Origin: Aerococcaceae bacterium zg-1292
Lineage (GTDB): Bacteria > Bacillota > Bacilli > Lactobacillales > Aerococcaceae
Direction: 5' to 3'
Assembly (NCBI GenBank): GCA_016126655.1
Contig: CP065955.1
Coordinates: forward strand, 2,185,001 to 2,235,000
Length of the DNA: 50,000 nucleotides
Part shown: positions 45,870 through 50,000 of the stretch, piece after piece
How the letters are laid out: every line of letters starts with the position of its first letter
Position numbering within the stretch: the stretch's first letter is position 1
Translations under genes and position numbers: made by a program
Notes under the pieces: model-generated
The model's input: only the letters and a program-made list of their open reading frames with translations
What the model was told of the DNA's origin: nothing
Databases searched by the model: none

Positions 45870-47402
45870 TTAATCATTATATTTCATTTTGAATTTTTTA
45901 TTAATCGATGCCTTTTTAGAATGCTTGACCCCATTAGACTTGTTACGGTCTTTCTTAGTGAAACGGTCGCGTTTATTGTAACCATCACGGTCGCGACCAC
46001 CATCACGTTTACCATCGCGTCTCGAATTACGATTAAATTTAGAACCGTTATTACCGCGTGAACGATTTTTCTTATTCGAGTTCGGCAATGGTTTTTGCGG
46101 CGAAATAGATACCTCGACGGTAGTATTGTCATTAATAACTGACCCCAGCAATGCGGTTACTAAGTCGTTAGCATCATAATGCTGTAATAATAATTTTGCT
46201 GTATTACGATGATGTTCAGCTGAACCATCTTTGAGACGTTCATTCATTTGGTCAATTAATTGTTGAACTTGTCCTTGTTGCGCTTCTTTTAAGGTCGGTG
46301 GTTTCATCGGTGTCATTTGTTTACGTGTCAATGTTTCAATAGTTCTCAGGTATGGCATTTCATTATTCGTCACAAAAGTCATCGATGAGCCTTCATTACC
46401 AGCCCGTCCTGTACGTCCAATCCGATGCACATAACTTTCCGGATCTTGTGAAATATCATAATTATATACATGAGTCACACCAGAAATATCTAAACCACGT
46501 GCTGCCACATCCGTCGCAACAAGTAATTCAATCTCACCATTTCTAAATTGGTTGATGACACTCGTACGTTTTTGTTGCGTAATATCACCGTGAATTAACT
46601 CAGCGTTAAACCCTCTCAGTGACAAACCACGGCCTACTTCATCCACACGTTTTTTTGTGCGGCAAAAGACAATGGCTTGTTTTGGCATTTGAACATCGAG
46701 TAAACGTGTTAATATATCGAATTTTTCATCGTCCCGACACTTAATGAAAAATTGTTCGATTAAATCCGCCGTCATCTGCTTCGCTTCAATTTTTACATGG
46801 GTTGGGTTGTTTAAAAATTGTTCGCCCAATAAACGAATTTCTTTAGGCATTGTCGCTGAAAACAACATTGTTTGACGACTCGGTGGCGTTGCTTCAATAA
46901 TACTACGAATGTCTTCAATGAATCCCATATTTAACATTTCATCTGCTTCGTCTAGTACTAATGTTTGTAAATATGTTAAATCCAATGCACGACGACGCAT
47001 CAAATCTAAAATACGACCCGGTGTTCCAACAATAATTTGTGGTGCGTTATTTTTTAAACGGTCAATCTGTTTACCAATTGGTGACCCACCATAAACAACA
47101 TAGACACGAGCACGTTGACCTTTTCCTAGACGGAATAATTCTTCTTGAACCTGAATTGCTAATTCCCGTGTAGGAGCAATAACTAATCCTTGTACCCCTC
47201 TAATTTTATTATCCAATTTATTTAGCATTGGCAATCCAAATGCTGCAGTCTTTCCGGTACCTGTTTGTGCTTGACCAATTAAGTCATTACCTTCTAAAGT
47301 AACAGGAACTGACTTTTGTTGAATCGGAGTTGGTTCTTCAAAACCTAATTCATCCAGTGATAACAACAATTCTTTTCTTAATTTTAAATCTGTAAATTTC
47401 AA
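45870..47402 (-). CDS. cshA: DEAD-box RNA helicase CshA
   Basis: ATP-dependent RNA helicase of the degradosome and cold response. 510 residues; Q motif EEPTPIQ, motif I AQTGTGKT, Ia PTRELAIQ, II DEAD, III SAT, then HRIGRTGR (VI). The C terminus (about 430-510) is a basic Arg/Gly/Lys/Asn tail that binds RNA. A terminator-like hairpin in its leader suggests attenuation. Confidence 0.96.
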   Translation of the reverse strand: MKFTDLKLRKELLLSLDELGFEEPTPIQQKSVPVTLEGNDLIGQAQTGTGKTAAFGLPMLNKLDNKIRGVQGLVIAPTRELAIQVQEELFRLGKGQRARVYVVYGGSPIGKQIDRLKNNAPQIIVGTPGRILDLMRRRALDLTYLQTLVLDEADEMLNMGFIEDIRSIIEATPPSRQTMLFSATMPKEIRLLGEQFLNNPTHVKIEAKQMTADLIEQFFIKCRDDEKFDILTRLLDVQMPKQAIVFCRTKKRVDEVGRGLSLRGFNAELIHGDITQQKRTSVINQFRNGEIELLVATDVAARGLDISGVTHVYNYDISQDPESYVHRIGRTGRAGNEGSSMTFVTNNEMPYLRTIETLTRKQMTPMKPPTLKEAQQGQVQQLIDQMNERLKDGSAEHHRNTAKLLLQHYDANDLVTALLGSVINDNTTVEVSISPQKPLPNSNKKNRSRGNNGSKFNRNSRRDGKRDGGRDRDGYNKRDRFTKKDRNKSNGVKHSKKASINKKFKMKYND

Positions 47403-47452
47403 TCTATTCTTCCTTTTCTTTAACTCAGTATTTTTAAATAATTAAACGTCCA

Positions 47453-47500
47453 TAAAAAAAACGCGTGGCTTTTTAGCACAATCCGTGCAAATGCCATGCG
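47453..47500 (-). promoter_or_regulatory. Attenuator/terminator hairpin in the cshA leader
   Basis: CGC-A-TGGC / GCCA-C-GCG stem with an inner GCAC/GTGC hairpin and eight T on the minus strand, 50 bp upstream of the cshA start and well downstream of the tRNA-array terminator. In this position it would stop cshA transcription unless bypassed. Confidence 0.6.
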
Positions 47501-47607
47501 AGTGATACCCATAATGAATATTTACTCAAATGATACATTTCTAAACTATCTATCCATAAGAGTAACACACTATAATATGATATACAAGAGAAACACGTAA
47601 AATTGCA

Positions 47608-47635
47608 TTAAAAAAAGACTCACAGAAGTGAGTCC
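47608..47635 (-). terminator. Terminator of the rRNA-tRNA operon
   Basis: GACTCAC-TTCT-GTGAGTC stem with seven T on the minus strand, directly after the last tRNA. Confidence 0.95.
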
Positions 47636-47639
47636 AACA

Positions 47640-47710
47640 AGCGGGTGACGAGAATCGAACTCGCGACAACAGCTTGGAAGGCTGTAGTTTTACCACTAAA
47701 CTACACCCGC
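47640..47710 (-). tRNA. tRNA-Gly(TCC)
   Basis: Cloverleaf starting GCGGGTGTAG, anticodon loop CTTCCAA, T-arm GAGTTCGATTCTC. Last of the array; identical to the copy at 48184-48254. No encoded CCA. Confidence 0.95.
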
Positions 47711-47719
47711 AAGTTTCTA

Positions 47720-47792
47720 CGGTCCCGACGGGATTTGAACCCGCGATCTCCTGCGTGACAGGCAGGCATGTTAACCCCTACACCACGGAACC
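47720..47792 (-). tRNA. tRNA-Asp(GTC)
   Basis: Starts GGTTCCGTGG; anticodon loop CTGTCAC; T-arm GGGTTCAAATCCC; discriminator G. Confidence 0.95.
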
Positions 47793-47797
47793 TCGAA

Positions 47798-47887
47798 AGG
47801 AGGATGTGGGATTCGAACCCACGCACGCTCTTACACGCCTGACGGTTTTCAAGACCGTTCCCTTCAGCCGGACTTGGGTAATCCTCC
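47798..47887 (-). tRNA. tRNA-Ser(TGA)
   Basis: Starts GGAGGATTACC, anticodon loop CTTGAAA, long variable arm. Identical in body to the copy at 48356-48445. Confidence 0.95.
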
Positions 47888-47901
47888 ATCTTTTTTATCT
47901 A

Positions 47902-47973
47902 TGATCCGTACGGGATTCGAACCCGTGTTACCGCCGTGAAAGGGCGGTGTCTTAACCACTTGACCAACGGACC
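47902..47973 (-). tRNA. tRNA-Glu(TTC)
   Basis: Starts GGTCCGTTGG, anticodon loop CTTTCAC, T-arm GGGTTCGAATCCC. Confidence 0.95.
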
Positions 47974-47987
47974 GTCTTCGTTTCCTA

Positions 47988-48075
47988 CGGAGAAGGAGGG
48001 ATTTGAACCCTCGCGCCGGTTTCCCGACCTACACCCTTAGCAGGGGCGCCTCTTCAGCCTCTTGAGTACTTCCCC
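47988..48075 (-). tRNA. tRNA-Ser(GCT)
   Basis: Starts GGGGAAGTACTC, anticodon loop CTGCTAA, long variable arm, discriminator G. Confidence 0.95.
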
Positions 48076-48099
48076 ATCAACCAAGTCTTTTCACTTGTA

Positions 48100-48173
<74 letters not shown>

Positions 48174-48183
48174 TTTTTCTTAA

Positions 48184-48254
48184 AGCGGGTGACGAGAATC
48201 GAACTCGCGACAACAGCTTGGAAGGCTGTAGTTTTACCACTAAACTACACCCGC
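48184..48254 (-). tRNA. tRNA-Gly(TCC), second copy
   Basis: Same sequence as 47640-47710; anticodon loop CTTCCAA. Confidence 0.95.
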
Positions 48255-48270
48255 ACCTTCTTCTTTACTA

Positions 48271-48343
48271 TTGCGGGGGCAGGACTCGAACCTGCGACCT
48301 TCGGGTTATGAGCCCGACGAGATGCCAACTTCTCCACCCCGCG
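48271..48343 (-). tRNA. Initiator tRNA-fMet(CAT)
   Basis: Starts CGCGGGGTGG with unpaired C1 and A72, the initiator hallmark; anticodon loop CTCATAA with GGG/CCC pairs below it. Confidence 0.93.
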
Positions 48344-48355
48344 ATGTTATTATAA

Positions 48356-48445
48356 AGGAGGATGTGGGATTCGAACCCACGCACGCTCTTACACGCCTGA
48401 CGGTTTTCAAGACCGTTCCCTTCAGCCGGACTTGGGTAATCCTCC
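48356..48445 (-). tRNA. tRNA-Ser(TGA), second copy
   Basis: Same body as 47798-47887; anticodon loop CTTGAAA, long variable arm. Confidence 0.95.
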
Positions 48446-48454
48446 GTTTTCTTA

Positions 48455-48528
48455 TGGACCTTGTAGGACTCGAACCTACGACCGGACGGTTATGAGCCGT
48501 CTGCTCTAACCACCTGAGCTAAAGGTCC
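48455..48528 (-). tRNA. tRNA-Ile2(CAT), lysidine type
   Basis: Starts GGACCTTTAGCTC, anticodon loop CTCATAA. The body matches the Bacillus tRNA whose CAT is changed to lysidine-AU by TilS and reads AUA, rather than elongator Met. Confidence 0.8.
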
Positions 48529-48538
48529 ATCCCTCTTA

Positions 48539-48612
48539 TAGCGGCGAAGGGGATCGAACCCATGACCTCCCGGGTATGAACCGGACGCTCTAGCCAGCTG
48601 AGCTACACCGCC
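48539..48612 (-). tRNA. Elongator tRNA-Met(CAT)
   Basis: Starts GGCGGTGTAGCTC, anticodon loop TTCATAC, as in Bacillus elongator Met. Confidence 0.9.
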
Positions 48613-48632
48613 ATCTTTTTCTATCTTTGTAA

Positions 48633-48705
48633 TGGAGAATAGCGGGATCGAACCGCTGACCTCCTGCGTGCAAAGCAGGCGCTCTCCCAGCTGAGCTAAT
48701 CCCCC
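48633..48705 (-). tRNA. tRNA-Ala(TGC)
   Basis: Starts GGGGGATTAGCTC, anticodon loop TTTGCAC. Acceptor stem has two G-T pairs. Confidence 0.95.
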
Positions 48706-48724
48706 ATTTTATCATTAAAAAAAA

Positions 48725-48798
48725 TCGGGAAGACAGGATTCGAACCTGCGACCCCTTGGTCCCAAACCAAGTGCTCTACCAAGCTGAGCTACTTCCCG
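48725..48798 (-). tRNA. tRNA-Pro(TGG)
   Basis: Starts CGGGAAGTAGCTC, anticodon loop TTTGGGA. Confidence 0.95.
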
Positions 48799-48806
48799 TT
48801 TCTGTA

Positions 48807-48880
48807 TACACCCAGCAGGAGTCGAACCTGCAACCGCTTGATTCGTAGTCAAGTACTCTATCCAATTGAGCTATGGGTGC
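48807..48880 (-). tRNA. tRNA-Arg(ACG)
   Basis: Starts GCACCCATAGCTC, anticodon loop CTACGAA; the A34 should become inosine through TadA. Confidence 0.95.
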
Positions 48881-48888
48881 TCCTTATA

Positions 48889-48974
48889 TGCCGAGGACCG
48901 GAATCGAACCGGTACGGGTATCACTACCCGCAGGATTTTAAGTCCTGTGCGTCTGCCAGTTCCGCCACCCCGGC
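48889..48974 (-). tRNA. tRNA-Leu(TAA)
   Basis: Starts GCCGGGGTGGCGG, anticodon loop CTTAAAA, long variable arm. Confidence 0.95.
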
Positions 48975-49004
48975 ATCTCTGCCGTAATTTCTTACTCTGG
49001 CAAA

Positions 49005-49076
49005 AGCGGAAAACGGGATTCGAACCCGCGACCCCCACCTTGGCAAGGTGGTGTTCTACCACTGAACTATTTCCGC
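49005..49076 (-). tRNA. tRNA-Gly(GCC)
   Basis: Starts GCGGAAATAGTTC, anticodon loop TTGGCAA. Confidence 0.95.
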
Positions 49077-49086
49077 ATACTTTTTA

Positions 49087-49159
49087 TGCCGGCTAAAGGA
49101 CTTGAACCCTCGACCCTCTGATTACAAATCAGATGCTCTACCAACTGAGCTAAGCCGGC
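49087..49159 (-). tRNA. tRNA-Thr(TGT)
   Basis: Starts GCCGGCTTAGCTC, anticodon loop TTTGTAA. Confidence 0.95.
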
Positions 49160-49168
49160 TTGTTCCCA

Positions 49169-49250
49169 TGCGGGTGAAGGGACTTGAACCCCCACGCCCG
49201 AAGGCGCCAGATCCTAAATCTGGTGCGTCTGCCAATTCCGCCACACCCGC
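49169..49250 (-). tRNA. tRNA-Leu(TAG)
   Basis: Starts GCGGGTGTGGCGG, anticodon loop TTTAGGA, long variable arm. Confidence 0.95.
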
Positions 49251-49269
49251 ATTTTTTCATCTTCATGAA

Positions 49270-49342
49270 TGACCCGTACAGGATTCGAACCTGTGACCCA
49301 CTGATTAAAAGTCAGTTGCTCTACCAACTGAGCTAACGAGTC
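49270..49342 (-). tRNA. tRNA-Lys(TTT)
   Basis: Starts GACTCGTTAGCTC, anticodon loop CTTTTAA. Confidence 0.95.
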
Positions 49343-49346
49343 ATGG

Positions 49347-49419
49347 TGGAGGTTAACGGGTTCGAACCGCTGACCCCCTGCTTGTAAGGCAGGTGCTCTC
49401 CCAGCTGAGCTAAACCTCC
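49347..49419 (-). tRNA. tRNA-Val(TAC)
   Basis: Starts GGAGGTTTAGCTC, anticodon loop CTTACAA. First tRNA after 5S; it alone seems followed by an encoded CCA (49346-49344). Confidence 0.95.
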
Positions 49420-49441
49420 AGTTGACTTCAACGACTTCTCC

Positions 49442-49558
49442 TGCATGGCAACGTCCTACTCTCACAGGACCAAAGGTCCAACTACCATCGGCGCTAAGAA
49501 GCTTAACTGCTGTGTTCGGCATGGGTACAGGTGTGTCCTTCTTGCCATCGTCACCACA
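49442..49558 (-). rRNA. rrf: 5S ribosomal RNA
   Basis: Minus-strand 5S with GTGACGATGGCAAGAAGG near the 5' end, CCGAACACAGCAGTTAAGC loop and TAGGACGTTGCCA at the 3' end. Ends are approximate. Confidence 0.93.
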
Positions 49559-49648
49559 CAGAGAATCGTCTCGTCTTGTTGAATAAACTTTCTCAAGCTC
49601 ACTCAAAACTGAATAACCCTAACTTTCCCTCAAAATCTCTTGGTTAAG

Positions 49649-50000
<352 letters not shown>

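Overview
The window is chromosomal DNA from a low-GC Gram-positive bacterium, most likely of the order Lactobacillales. The grounds are the RNA polymerase delta subunit, CshA, WhiA/YvcK/RapZ, a T-box-controlled Met transporter, Shine-Dalgarno-led starts throughout (TTG starts on rpoB and rpoC), and an rRNA operon followed by a long tRNA array. A SagA/P54-like hydrolase and a CBS-ACT protein of the c-di-AMP-binding type point the same way. I cannot fix the genus. Most genes lie on the minus strand.

Layout: 1-4100 recA, galU and a secreted NlpC/P60 hydrolase with a WalR-type box upstream. 4118-6260 tyrS behind an unlisted 54-codon gene and a flavodoxin-fold oxidoreductase. 6354-10347 a membrane-anchored unknown protein and a two-component system. 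10674-16354 ssb, rapZ-yvcK-whiA and a YdiF-type ABC-F ATPase. 16599-24366 ROK kinase, class II aldolase, rpoE, DUF1934, lipL, a YwfO-type HD hydrolase and a KDG kinase. 24722-28469 tandem GNAT and metNIQ under a T-box. 29190-34002 aminotransferase, 4-OT, prepilin peptidase, a triple PII-like protein and a DUF1538 membrane protein. 34369-41964 rpoBC. 42586-47402 CBS-ACT protein, MBL hydrolase, alr, acpS, cshA. 47640-50000 twenty tRNAs, 5S and the 3' end of 23S rRNA, all minus.

The main discovery candidate is at 8964-9667. The response regulator's ORF stops early after Trp-Gly, but the missing wing strand of its winged helix (GVGYKYEEVGD, then stop) lies 704 nt downstream, one base before the histidine kinase start. 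The 704 nt between look like a group I intron: P7 strands GACTAT/ATAGTC in a context very like the phage T4 td intron, P7.1, P7.2, P8, P2, P9 and a candidate P1. They are bounded by GG on both sides and carry a near-continuous 40-bp helix at the 3' end. I read this as an IStron-like element (group I intron plus IS607-type ends) that has lost its transposase and TnpB genes and sits inside a signalling gene.

A second layer is repetitive. A family of 75-120 bp hairpin repeats (arms GGCTTGAACCACT and AGTGGACGTCAAGCC) sits in the leaders of at least seven unrelated genes in sense orientation, including two exact 120-bp tandem copies between rpoB and rpoC. Two copies of a 215-bp MITE with 12-bp inverted ends and 6-bp target duplications are also present.
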